This document shows positions 44,885 to 52,041 of a stretch of DNA of 64,000 nucleotides, piece by piece (position 1 is the first letter of the stretch; the number at the start of each line of letters is the position of its first letter). The notes beneath the pieces were generated by a model. The model did no database searches and was not told where the DNA came from. It saw only the letters and a list, made by a program, of their open reading frames with translations. Both the position numbers and the translations under genes were made by a program. The DNA is from a virus: the IMG/VR virus record IMGVR_UViG_3300042887_005053, positions 62,001-126,000 of that record. One strand, 5' to 3'.

Positions 44885-45114
44885 TATTTTGTAATTTGGT
44901 TAATCGTATATTGTCTAAATTCATTTTTATCAATAAATCTGATATGAGAATACGAATAGATCTCTCCTTCATCATTCCTAATATCGAGATCAATGTAATC
45001 ATCATAATCATTTACATGTTCAATTGTATATTCTTTACCAACAGTTAGAGTGGCTCTACTGTTGATAATACAAATAACTGACTGTCCTTCTGTGAACTTA
45101 ACTTTATTTACCAT
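44884..45114 (-). CDS. Small SH3-like barrel protein
   Basis: 76 aa with alternating strands and GKEYTIEHVNDYDDYIDLDI, a pattern common in short phage SH3-like proteins. A host-type TATATTTG -7 element lies just upstream, hinting at early expression. Function unknown. Confidence 0.6.
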   Translation of the reverse strand: MVNKVKFTEGQSVICIINSRATLTVGKEYTIEHVNDYDDYIDLDIRNDEGEIYSYSHIRFIDKNEFRQYTINQITK

Positions 45115-45115
45115 A

Positions 45116-46228
45116 TTACAAATATAATGAATTTTTTTGAAAAAAATTAGATAAAATTTCTGAAATTTTATCTTTATTCTTATAAGATATTCTAAGTAGA
45201 TGAATGTTATTATTTATACAATAGTTATTTTTTATCTCATCGTTTCTTTTAATTCTCTCGAGAGTGTTCTCACCTCCAAATAATACGCAAGGCTTAAAAT
45301 GTAGTTCTCCATCAAATTCAATGCAAAGATTTAGTTTTTGAATATAAAAGTCAAAAGGTAGCTTGTTTATATTTTTACAATCTATGAATTTCTTTTCAGT
45401 TTCAAACTCTATATTTTTTTCTTCTAGAAATCTTTTGATCAATTTCTCACCAATTGACTTTTTATTACCATCGCTGGTAAGATAATTTAAGTAGCCGGAC
45501 CAATTACTACGATAAACATATTCTGGTCTTTTTGGTAAAAAGGTAATATTATTTTTTTTGATATAGTTGAGGTATTCAAATCTATCAATCAAATTTAATT
45601 CTTTAAGTAGTTTCACTGCTGATTTATAATCTAAAAATTGTTTAGATTTTGTAAGAGGTGACATTTGAGAATCCAAAAATGTTTCCCAGTTAATCCATTT
45701 GCCATCTTTCTTGTAAACATGATCTGGTCTTTTAGGAATATTGATTGGTAGTATGTTTCTATCTAATAATAACCATTGTTTTCTATTTTTGATATTAAAA
45801 TTTTGTTTTATAAATAGTTTACAATCATCATATCTTAAATAATTGATATTTGTCAAATTTTTAAAGCTATTTAGGCCTAGCCAATCAGCAAGTGATACCC
45901 ATTCTTTGTAAACAGAGCTTGGATTTGAAGGTATTTTTATACTTCCTTTATTTACACACCACTTACACCAATCTTTTTGATTTTTCAATTTCAGTGTTCT
46001 TACATAGTCTCTAGCTTCACGGAATTCTAAATATTTACTTTTACCATCACTAGATAAGAAATCGGTCCACGAAATCCATTCATGTTTTCTTTTGTAAAAT
46101 TCATATGGTCTTTTATTTACTTTCTCATCAAAACTTCCTTTCTTAGCTAATATATAAAATTGGTAAGATGATAATATATCAAAATCCTTTAGATACTCTT
46201 TGCATTCTTCATATGAAAAATATTTCAT
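45116..46228 (-). CDS. Mobile endonuclease-like protein with INT_rpt-type repeats and VSR-like domain
   Basis: 370 aa from the ATG at 46228. This start is preferred over an upstream one at 46324 because a TTAATATATA box sits just before it and because the longer form would overlap the divergent primase gene. Four repeats of a SYEEAREYVRxLxLKxxKxW...P.xPxxVYKxWxxWxDWLG kind (to about 270) resemble integrase-associated repeat units. The C-terminal 100 residues (GEKLIKRFLEEKNIEFETEK, LPFDFYIQKLNLCIEFDGEL, NNIHLLRISY) fit a VSR/PD-(D/E)XK nuclease. A free-standing homing nuclease is likely. Confidence 0.7.
   Translation of the reverse strand: MKYFSYEECKEYLKDFDILSSYQFYILAKKGSFDEKVNKRPYEFYKRKHEWISWTDFLSSDGKSKYLEFREARDYVRTLKLKNQKDWCKWCVNKGSIKIPSNPSSVYKEWVSLADWLGLNSFKNLTNINYLRYDDCKLFIKQNFNIKNRKQWLLLDRNILPINIPKRPDHVYKKDGKWINWETFLDSQMSPLTKSKQFLDYKSAVKLLKELNLIDRFEYLNYIKKNNITFLPKRPEYVYRSNWSGYLNYLTSDGNKKSIGEKLIKRFLEEKNIEFETEKKFIDCKNINKLPFDFYIQKLNLCIEFDGELHFKPCVLFGGENTLERIKRNDEIKNNYCINNNIHLLRISYKNKDKISEILSNFFQKNSLYL
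45119..45126 (-). promoter_or_regulatory. Host-type -7 element TATATTTG
   Basis: Minus-strand TATATTTG fits Bacteroidota TAnnTTTG, ending 4 nt before the ATG at 45114. No good -33 TTTG is seen at the expected spacing, so support is weak. Confidence 0.3.
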
Positions 46229-46232
46229 AGGA

Positions 46233-46242
46233 TATATATTAA
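46233..46242 (-). promoter_or_regulatory. TTAATATATA box
   Basis: Exact match on the minus strand, ending 4 nt before the ATG at 46228; it decides the start of that gene. Confidence 0.5.
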
Positions 46243-46275
46243 TTTTCTTGTACCTTATGACCAAAAAGAAATACG

Positions 46276-47436
46276 ATGGATAAAAAATACATAAAAGATA
46301 TAGTTCAGTCAATACTGAATGCACAATTTACTTCCAAAAATAGAAGAATTGTACATGAGTACTTAGATAGGTTGAACTTCTGTTGTGTTTATTGTGGAGA
46401 TGGTAAATCCGAGTTCAAAAAAAGAGGTAATATTTGGTTCAATAAACTTATCTATGTATGCTTTAACTGTGGTAAAAAAACCAACCTCGACAGACTGACT
46501 AAAGACTTTAATATCAGAATTGATCCTGATAAAAAACTTGAAATGATTAATCATTTAAGTCAATCGGTTTCATACAGAGACGCTGAAGATGATTTGATTG
46601 ATACTGAGTTTGATAAGTTATTAGATTTAGAAGACATATCAAGAGTTTTCAATAATGGTGATAATGTAATCACTGATTTCAAACCGCTTGTTAAAAATTC
46701 AACTGTATATCAATATCTTGTTAATCGAGGAATTGGTGAAAAGCTACATGAGAATATATATGAAGGAAAGTATTGGTTAAATTCTGATAGATATGAACCT
46801 ATTATAATTCTTTTGAACAAAAGAAATTCAAAAGTTTTAGGAGCACAAATAAGAAATTTAAAAGATGGAAAAAGAAGGTTATTCAAAATTTACAACTTCG
46901 AAACACTTTATAAGTGGATCAAAGAGGTGGATGAGATTACCGAGATTGATATTAATTCCCTGGTTATATATAACAAGCTTTCTTATTATTTCAACATTCT
47001 TAATGTTGACTTCGGTGAAAAAGTTACTATCTTCGAAGGATATTTGGATTCACTTTTTTATCCAAACAGCATTGGCGTTGTTGGGGTCAACACTGATATG
47101 AAGTTCTTAGAGTCTAATAACCTCGAACTACAATATTTTTATGATAATGATAAAGCAGGATTCGATAAATCTGAGTTGAAGATAAAAGAAGGTTTTCCCA
47201 TTTTTCTTTGGAAAAAACTGTTTCAAGACATAGTTGATCAGAAGAAATCTAACGATCCTTATCAATTACTTTATAGAATCAGTAAAGTTAAAGACTTAAA
47301 TAAACTCGCTGAGTTAGTACCAAATCCTTATAATAAATTAAGATTAGAAAATTACTTCTCAAAAGACATTTTAGATATTAGATGGTTACCAAGAAAAGAA
47401 AAGAAAAAATTTCAAAACTGGAAAGTAAAATCTTAA
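46276..47436 (+). CDS. 61: DNA primase (T4 gp61/DnaG-like)
   Basis: 386 aa. A zinc ribbon at the N-terminus (Cys36/37, Cys40, Cys62, Cys65) is followed by a toprim domain: VTIFEGYLDSLFYP (acidic Glu) and LQYFYDNDKAGFD (DxD-type). These are the template-recognition and catalytic parts of phage primases that lay RNA primers for the lagging strand. Length matches T4 gp61 (342 aa). No helicase domain is fused. Confidence 0.8.
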   Translation: MDKKYIKDIVQSILNAQFTSKNRRIVHEYLDRLNFCCVYCGDGKSEFKKRGNIWFNKLIYVCFNCGKKTNLDRLTKDFNIRIDPDKKLEMINHLSQSVSYRDAEDDLIDTEFDKLLDLEDISRVFNNGDNVITDFKPLVKNSTVYQYLVNRGIGEKLHENIYEGKYWLNSDRYEPIIILLNKRNSKVLGAQIRNLKDGKRRLFKIYNFETLYKWIKEVDEITEIDINSLVIYNKLSYYFNILNVDFGEKVTIFEGYLDSLFYPNSIGVVGVNTDMKFLESNNLELQYFYDNDKAGFDKSELKIKEGFPIFLWKKLFQDIVDQKKSNDPYQLLYRISKVKDLNKLAELVPNPYNKLRLENYFSKDILDIRWLPRKEKKKFQNWKVKS

Positions 47437-47699
47437 ATTAATAATCTTAGAGATTTTTCTCTGTTTTCAATTCTTAAAAAATTATCTACAAAATCTTCTG
47501 TTGACAAAAGACCATTTATCAGTATATTTATCAAGTCATTGTCAATCTTTTTAACATCAAAATTTGAGTAATCAATATTACTTGAGAATATTACTTGGTA
47601 TTTTGTTCCAACACATTCAATACTAAAACAAAATTTATCATCGATTTTATCTACGGAAATAACAGATTTCTTCTCGATTCTTTTTTTCAAATGAGTCAT
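47433..47699 (-). CDS. Unknown small protein
   Basis: 88 aa with a beta-rich middle (FCFSIECVGTKYQVIFSSNI) and helical C-terminus. No family recognised. It lies directly after the HNH gene (same strand, adjacent ends) and overlaps the convergent primase end by 4 bp. Confidence 0.55.
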   Translation of the reverse strand: MTHLKKRIEKKSVISVDKIDDKFCFSIECVGTKYQVIFSSNIDYSNFDVKKIDNDLINILINGLLSTEDFVDNFLRIENREKSLRLLI

Positions 47700-48173
47700 T
47701 TAAACAAAAGGATACCTAATATTTTTATACTTAGGATTTTTGGTTTTCAAATATTGATTGAACTCCATATTTCCTCTTTCGTTGTTACAATCTTTACAAC
47801 AGACTATTAGGTTTACTTGAGTATTATTACCACCATCTGAAATAGGTATAATATGATCAGAAGTGGCATTTTCTTGATTTAATATCGTTGTGCAATAAAT
47901 ACATTTAGGATTTCTGTGATGTTCTAAGAATTCTTTAGCAAAACCACTGGTTCGTCTTTTGACATTTTTTCCGCCCCATTTTAGGCCAACAATAACAATA
48001 TTACGATGAAATTTGTATTTTCTTCTAAAAATTTCACAACTAATGTATTCTGAGTTGAATATGACAGCTAATCTAATTAGCCATTTATACTTTTTATAAA
48101 ATTCAAAATCTACTGATAAGAAATGTTCGTGCTTTGATTTATAAAGATTTTTTAATATTTTAAATTCTTTCAT
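47700..48173 (-). CDS. HNH endonuclease
   Basis: 157 aa. CIYC (91-94), SDHIIPISDGG (105-115), NLIVCCKDCNNERG (121-134) form a classic HNH zinc finger nuclease with the catalytic His and metal-binding His/Asn. The N-terminal 80 residues are basic. Its place between primase and later genes fits a free-standing homing endonuclease. Confidence 0.85.
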   Translation of the reverse strand: MKEFKILKNLYKSKHEHFLSVDFEFYKKYKWLIRLAVIFNSEYISCEIFRRKYKFHRNIVIVGLKWGGKNVKRRTSGFAKEFLEHHRNPKCIYCTTILNQENATSDHIIPISDGGNNTQVNLIVCCKDCNNERGNMEFNQYLKTKNPKYKNIRYPFV

Positions 48174-48209
48174 TATGGATTAACATCCAAATTTTTTCTA
48201 CTTCCATAT

Positions 48210-48219
48210 TTTATATATA
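48210..48219 (+). promoter_or_regulatory. TTAATATATA-type box (variant TTTATATATA)
   Basis: TTTATATATA, 20 nt before the ATG at 48240. Confidence 0.4.
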
Positions 48220-48239
48220 TCTAAAAATAACTTTTGTTT

Positions 48240-48542
48240 ATGTTATCAAATATTTCGAAATTTTCATGGGCTGAAATGTTTTCCAACGACAACGGTAAAA
48301 CATCAGCAACTGCTTTTAGTGGATGGCTTATTTGTGTTATTGGTTCTATCTGTTTTTTACTTGGGTGTATAGATAAAATGTGGCTTTCACATTCAGTAGA
48401 CATCATCACTCAATCAATTGTATTTGTTACTATTGGCGCAGCTTTACTTGGCATCAGAAAAGTCGCAACTAATAAAACTACTTCAACTCCTACACAAGAA
48501 ACTCTTACACAAGAACCTCCTATTGAACAGATCAACTCTTAA
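48240..48542 (+). CDS. Small two-helix membrane protein (holin candidate)
   Basis: 100 aa from ATG at 48240 (a TTG two codons upstream is less likely). Two hydrophobic helices at about 25-44 and 55-75 are separated by a short loop with a charged Thr/Gln/Pro-rich C-terminus. This is a class II holin-like layout, but no lysis partner is adjacent. It is a single-gene unit with its own promoter box and terminator. Confidence 0.6.
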   Translation: MLSNISKFSWAEMFSNDNGKTSATAFSGWLICVIGSICFLLGCIDKMWLSHSVDIITQSIVFVTIGAALLGIRKVATNKTTSTPTQETLTQEPPIEQINS

Positions 48543-48546
48543 AAAC

Positions 48547-48577
48547 AAAAAACCTCTCAAATTTGAGAGGTTTTTTT
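48547..48577 (+). terminator. Rho-independent terminator
   Basis: Palindrome AAAAAACCTCTCAAA / TTTGAGAGGTTTTTT followed by T-run. Confidence 0.8.
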
Positions 48578-48597
48578 ATATCCTAATATTAAATCAA

Positions 48598-49014
48598 TTA
48601 TTTTCTTCTTTTGTTTCTTTTAGATTCCATTACAGCTTCTTTCTCAACAACATCAGACTTTAGAAAATCTAAAACTTCTTCCATTGAATCAAATTTCTTT
48701 TTGTCAACATGAAAAGATTCTGTTTCTGAAAAATAGTTAATTTTATGACCTTCATAGTTAATCTCATTATTAACTACTTCAGCTCCTAAAGCATCTGCTA
48801 GCTGTTTCATCAAAACAGTACCCTCATACTGACTACCTTCTTCTTCTTCGTATTCATTAGAAGAGTCAACAATGTTACTTGGGTCTTTTTCTTCCATTTC
48901 TTCAGTAGCTTGTAGACCAGCCTCTAATTCTGTGGATTCAACTGGAGCTTCGATTGGCTCATTTGACTCGTTGATTTTACTTACGAAGTCACTATAATTT
49001 TTAACTATTTTCAT
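48598..49014 (-). CDS. Acidic protein with capsid-targeting-like N-terminus
   Basis: 138 aa beginning MKIVKNYSDFVSKINESNEP, with a predicted cut INE|S matching the T4 I/L-x-E rule. Then comes a long Glu-rich segment, a compact beta/helix unit (about 80-125) and a basic end SKRNKRRK. Very acidic internal proteins would fit a prohead core or packaged cargo. Confidence 0.7.
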   Translation of the reverse strand: MKIVKNYSDFVSKINESNEPIEAPVESTELEAGLQATEEMEEKDPSNIVDSSNEYEEEEGSQYEGTVLMKQLADALGAEVVNNEINYEGHKINYFSETESFHVDKKKFDSMEEVLDFLKSDVVEKEAVMESKRNKRRK

Positions 49015-49036
49015 AGAACTTTAATTGATTTTTTAT

Positions 49037-49046
49037 TATATATTAA
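49037..49046 (-). promoter_or_regulatory. TTAATATATA box
   Basis: Exact match on the minus strand, 22 nt before the ATG at 49014. Confidence 0.5.
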
Positions 49047-49048
49047 TT

Positions 49049-49513
49049 TTATCCAACGGTTTTTTCATCTTCTATCGTATTTACGACATATTCTAAAAAA
49101 TTGTCCAACTCATATTCTAAACCGTTACAATACTCTAATATATCATATCCTTCTCTTTCAAAATAAGGAATCAATTGTTCACCGACCTTCAAAATATAAC
49201 CTTCTAATTCACCACTAAGTCTCTTATTATTTCCAAATTCTAAGTCTGGTACTGTTATAGTTCCATAATAGTATTTTTCTTCACCGAAATCTTCTATACT
49301 CTTTAATTTAAAAGTAAAATACTTATCAGTAAATGTTTGTTGTTTCATTAAAGTCAAAATTCTATTCATCTCAACTTTATTATCCCAAGCTTTCAAGAAA
49401 TCTTTTTCTAAATTATCCAACGAGTCAAAACCAGACCTATTAATCTTATCTAAGATCTCATCCAAAACCTCATTATAAAAGGTCCAATTCTCATATGTTT
49501 TTAGATATAACAT
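49049..49513 (-). CDS. Unknown protein with capsid-targeting-like N-terminus
   Basis: 154 aa beginning MLYLKTYENWTFYNEV. Residues about 60-120 look beta-rich (YFTFKLKSIEDFG, YYYGTITVPDLEF). No catalytic motif. A degenerate TTGTATATATA box lies about 22 nt upstream. Confidence 0.65.
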   Translation of the reverse strand: MLYLKTYENWTFYNEVLDEILDKINRSGFDSLDNLEKDFLKAWDNKVEMNRILTLMKQQTFTDKYFTFKLKSIEDFGEEKYYYGTITVPDLEFGNNKRLSGELEGYILKVGEQLIPYFEREGYDILEYCNGLEYELDNFLEYVVNTIEDEKTVG

Positions 49514-49548
49514 TATAAATCATAGTCGTTTGGATTATATATACAAAA

Positions 49549-49851
49549 TTAAAAGTCAAAAAAATCATCTTCTAAATCTGTAGAACTCTTAGATGTAGTA
49601 ACAGTTTTGTCATCAAATAACAATTCAAATTCATCTTTTTCTAAAATCGTTTCAATCTTATTTTCTCTTTTAATCGATGTAAATAACTTATCTTGTTTTG
49701 ATTTGAAATCTGGATTTGTATCGTATCTATGAGCAAAATCATTAAACATAGAACTCGACATTTGTGCTAATTTGAAAGCACCTTTGTTCATTTTTTTACT
49801 CTCTAAATATGAAATGTAAATAGGATATAATTCGTCATCCTTTATGGCCAT
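49549..49851 (-). CDS. Small protein with acidic/aromatic C-terminal tip
   Basis: 100 aa, helical. The C-terminus DLEDDFFDF resembles short acidic-hydrophobic tips that bind sliding clamps or other replication proteins. T4 gp33 (late transcription co-activator, 112 aa) also has a short clamp-binding C-terminus, so a gp33-like role is possible but not shown by the body sequence. Confidence 0.55.
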   Translation of the reverse strand: MAIKDDELYPIYISYLESKKMNKGAFKLAQMSSSMFNDFAHRYDTNPDFKSKQDKLFTSIKRENKIETILEKDEFELLFDDKTVTTSKSSTDLEDDFFDF

Positions 49852-49869
49852 CAGTTAAAACATATAATT

Positions 49870-50724
49870 TTAAAGAAGAACCTCAGTTCTATCTCTAAGA
49901 TTATATATCTTAATTGGTCTTGTCTCAGCCACCCAATCTACTTTATAATATTGAAGTTTTGACCAATCTCTGATCTTTGTTTTTACTTGAACAGTCTTAT
50001 AACCAATATCATCTCTAAAAACAATCATATCAGTACCAAAAATCATATCAATGAAATCACCATTACCACCAGAATACACTATTTGAAAATCTTTTGAAAC
50101 TAAAAGTTTCATTACTTCTTCTTCTGCTCTTTCTCCAATATCAGTAAATTGTTTACTGAATTTCGTGAATTTTCTAAAATCCTCTAATCCATCACCATTA
50201 GTCACAAAGTAAAAAATAATTAACTTTTTCAAATAAGGCTTTATAGATTCTAATCCAGTTTTAGGATCCTTAACAACAGAATCATATATTGATTTACCTT
50301 TTTCAAAATTTTTCTGAATACCTCTCATTATTAATTCAGTCAGTAAATCAGCTAAATCACTCATATTAGTATTTAACTTATTTACATAATCCCACTCACC
50401 ACTCTCATTACGAACAATACTCTTAGATTCAATTCCGCCAAATTTAAACAATCTACTCTCAATGTAAGAATTATCCATAGATGTCTTTCTAAGAACTTCT
50501 AGACCAGAATAAAATTTAGAAATCTCTTCATTGGTCAAAGGACTTTCATAAGACTGTTCTTCGAAAATCTCATCAATTATCTTCATCATACCAAGACCAG
50601 ATGACATATATAGCCAATCTTTTAAAGTATTTATTCTATCAAATAAGATATTTCTGTCTGGTATCTCTGGTGAGTCAAATATAGAGATATTATATTCAGT
50701 TATGTATTCAGTAAATCTTTTCAT
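49870..50724 (-). CDS. PD-(D/E)XK nuclease-like protein with capsid-targeting-like N-terminus
   Basis: 284 aa beginning MKRFTEYITEYNIS, with a predicted cut ITE|Y. The C-terminal 90 residues carry GERAEEEVMKLLVS (Glu helix), then GGNGDFIDMIFG (catalytic Asp) and KTVQVKTK (the Q-V-K strand), the PD-(D/E)XK arrangement. The N-terminal 190 residues are helical and unassigned. If packaged, it would be a nuclease delivered with phage DNA; a free restriction-like nuclease is the alternative. Confidence 0.65.
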   Translation of the reverse strand: MKRFTEYITEYNISIFDSPEIPDRNILFDRINTLKDWLYMSSGLGMMKIIDEIFEEQSYESPLTNEEISKFYSGLEVLRKTSMDNSYIESRLFKFGGIESKSIVRNESGEWDYVNKLNTNMSDLADLLTELIMRGIQKNFEKGKSIYDSVVKDPKTGLESIKPYLKKLIIFYFVTNGDGLEDFRKFTKFSKQFTDIGERAEEEVMKLLVSKDFQIVYSGGNGDFIDMIFGTDMIVFRDDIGYKTVQVKTKIRDWSKLQYYKVDWVAETRPIKIYNLRDRTEVLL

Positions 50725-50729
50725 GATGG

Positions 50730-50739
50730 TATATATTAA
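50730..50739 (-). promoter_or_regulatory. TTAATATATA box
   Basis: Exact match on the minus strand, ending 5 nt before the ATG at 50724 and overlapping the stop codon of the polymerase fragment. Confidence 0.5.
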
Positions 50740-51830
50740 AACCCACCACTAAAAATGTCCATTATAACAGTAAGCCTTTTAGATATTTCCGGCAGTCCAA
50801 GAGGCGCAATAATCGAATTAATTGGACTCAATATACACTTTTCAAATTGAGTATCTAAGTCAATCTCAGGTGCCATCTCAATAGGATATGATCCTCTAAT
50901 GTAAGCAAAAGTATCATTCATTGATTTATCTTTGACATAGTAATACTTGATCTTAGTTCCAGATTTGATAAACTCATACTTAGATTGTAAAGATTTATTT
51001 CTATGTAGTAAGAAGTTATAATAAGCAGAAGCTTTAACAGCAAAGTGAGCTCCACTAACAAACTCTAATTTGTCCTTATCATTCAAACACTTATCATCAT
51101 AATTTGAACAAGAAGATTGCATACAGATCTCATCTATTCGATCTGGTACACACAAGTCAAACTCTTTTCTTAAATTCTTTACTAACTTTAGTAACTCCTT
51201 AATGTTAAATGTATCTGGGTGTTCAAACAAATATTTAACAATACCAACAATCTTATCTCTTGCAAAAAGAGGAGTAGATGATCTCACAAGTTCAACTCCC
51301 TTAGGATACATATAAGTCAATCTATCATAAGGAATTCCATCTTCATAAACAATATGTTGAATATACTTCTTTTTAGCAATGTTTATAATTGATTCAGAAA
51401 TACGCTCTAACTCAAAATCTTGTTTGTTTTCAACACCATACTCAGCAGCATGTTCATCTAAACATTTTTTGAAATATCCAGCATATCTATTCTTATCTAA
51501 TGCATGAATAAACTCTAATTCTGTTTTGTATGCATGTTTCCATTCACAATGATCCATCGCTGGCTTAAATGATACAAAAAGTGAATCAGTATCAGCATAT
51601 ATAGAAACTTGCTCATCTCTTTCAATTGGAGTAACATTTTTGAGATTCATTTTTTCATGCAACTCAGTATCTAAATGCCATTGATTATACCAATAGTCTT
51701 CATTTACTTTATGCATTGTTTGCGTCAGGTTTCTACCTTCAGCTGTTATGGTTCCAGCAACATGGTTATTAAATAAAATAAAATAGGGTGTTGCGAATGC
51801 ACCGTAACTACCATTTAACACTAACTTCAA
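50736..51830 (-). CDS. 43: DNA polymerase family B, C-terminal fragment (motif B to end)
   Basis: 364 codons. The open frame begins at motif B (LKLVLNGSYGAFATPYF), includes motif C IYADTDSLF and the thumb region. The exonuclease domain and motif A are absent. The annotated TTG start is unlikely to be the true beginning: the codons just before it read KKA and are then stopped by TGA, while the expected upstream residues (NALQLA) lie 44 nt further up in another frame (51869-51973). Either ribosomes bypass 51831-51874, or the gene is broken. The N-terminal half is not in the window. Confidence 0.85.
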   Translation of the reverse strand: MKLVLNGSYGAFATPYFILFNNHVAGTITAEGRNLTQTMHKVNEDYWYNQWHLDTELHEKMNLKNVTPIERDEQVSIYADTDSLFVSFKPAMDHCEWKHAYKTELEFIHALDKNRYAGYFKKCLDEHAAEYGVENKQDFELERISESIINIAKKKYIQHIVYEDGIPYDRLTYMYPKGVELVRSSTPLFARDKIVGIVKYLFEHPDTFNIKELLKLVKNLRKEFDLCVPDRIDEICMQSSCSNYDDKCLNDKDKLEFVSGAHFAVKASAYYNFLLHRNKSLQSKYEFIKSGTKIKYYYVKDKSMNDTFAYIRGSYPIEMAPEIDLDTQFEKCILSPINSIIAPLGLPEISKRLTVIMDIFSGGF

Positions 51831-51874
51831 AGCTTTTTTTCACCCCCTCTGAAAATAATCAGAGGGGGTTATCT
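51831..51874 (-). other. Putative 44-nt translational bypass element in the polymerase gene
   Basis: On the minus strand: take-off codon GCT (51877-51875), then AGA and an in-frame TAA stop, an 11-bp perfect stem ACCCCCTCTGA / TCAGAGGGGGT with a TTATTT loop, G, seven A, and landing codon GCT (51833-51831). Joining the two GCT codons restores ...FNALQLA-LKLVLNGSYG..., the expected motif B context. GGGGGTGA before the landing site is Shine-Dalgarno-like. T4 gene 60 is skipped by 50 nt with the same parts: matching codons, stop, hairpin and an SD-like site. A plain inactivating insertion is the alternative. Confidence 0.6.
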
Positions 51875-51973
51875 AGCGAGCTGAAGAGCGTTGAAATAAT
51901 CAACTTCCTTCTTCAGCTCGTTTGCTTGTTTTTTTAGTGACTCGATCTTTTCTAATCTTTCTTCTCTAGTCAT
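51869..51973 (-). CDS. Short polymerase segment upstream of the bypass element
   Basis: 34 codons from ATG (51973) to TAA: MTREERLEKIESLKKQANEL, then KKEVDYFNALQLAR. This is a typical fingers-helix stretch leading into family B motif B (xxQLALKLxLNxxYG). An in-frame TAA lies three codons upstream of the ATG, so the N-terminal half of the polymerase is not continuous here. It is presumably the 5' exon-like part of the C-terminal polymerase gene and would be read through by bypassing. Confidence 0.6.
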   Translation of the reverse strand: MTREERLEKIESLKKQANELKKEVDYFNALQLAR

Positions 51974-52019
51974 TAATTTTTATTTTTTGTAAATTTGTTC
52001 TAAACAGAACTAATGGTAT

Positions 52020-52031
52020 TTAATATATTAA
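52020..52031. promoter_or_regulatory. Palindromic TTAATATATTAA box, divergent
   Basis: The self-complementary 12-mer can serve both strands: the endonuclease gene (ATG 52042, 12 nt from the 10-nt core) and the polymerase C-terminal gene (ATG 51973). Candidate divergent promoter. Confidence 0.45.
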
Positions 52032-52041
52032 CTTAAATAAC

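Noticed and set aside
46229-46324. Longer N-terminus for the 45116 nuclease (start at 46324)
   Set aside because: It would overlap the divergent primase gene and reads hydrophobic; a promoter box sits just before ATG 46228.
51842-51870. The hairpin as an ordinary terminator
   Set aside because: The stem is followed by G and seven A on the minus strand, not a T-run, and it lies between two parts of one reading frame. On the plus strand it follows no gene.
51831-51874. Intein or group I intron at polymerase motif B
   Set aside because: The insert is only 44 nt, far too short for either, and no C/S/T extein residue or intron core is present.
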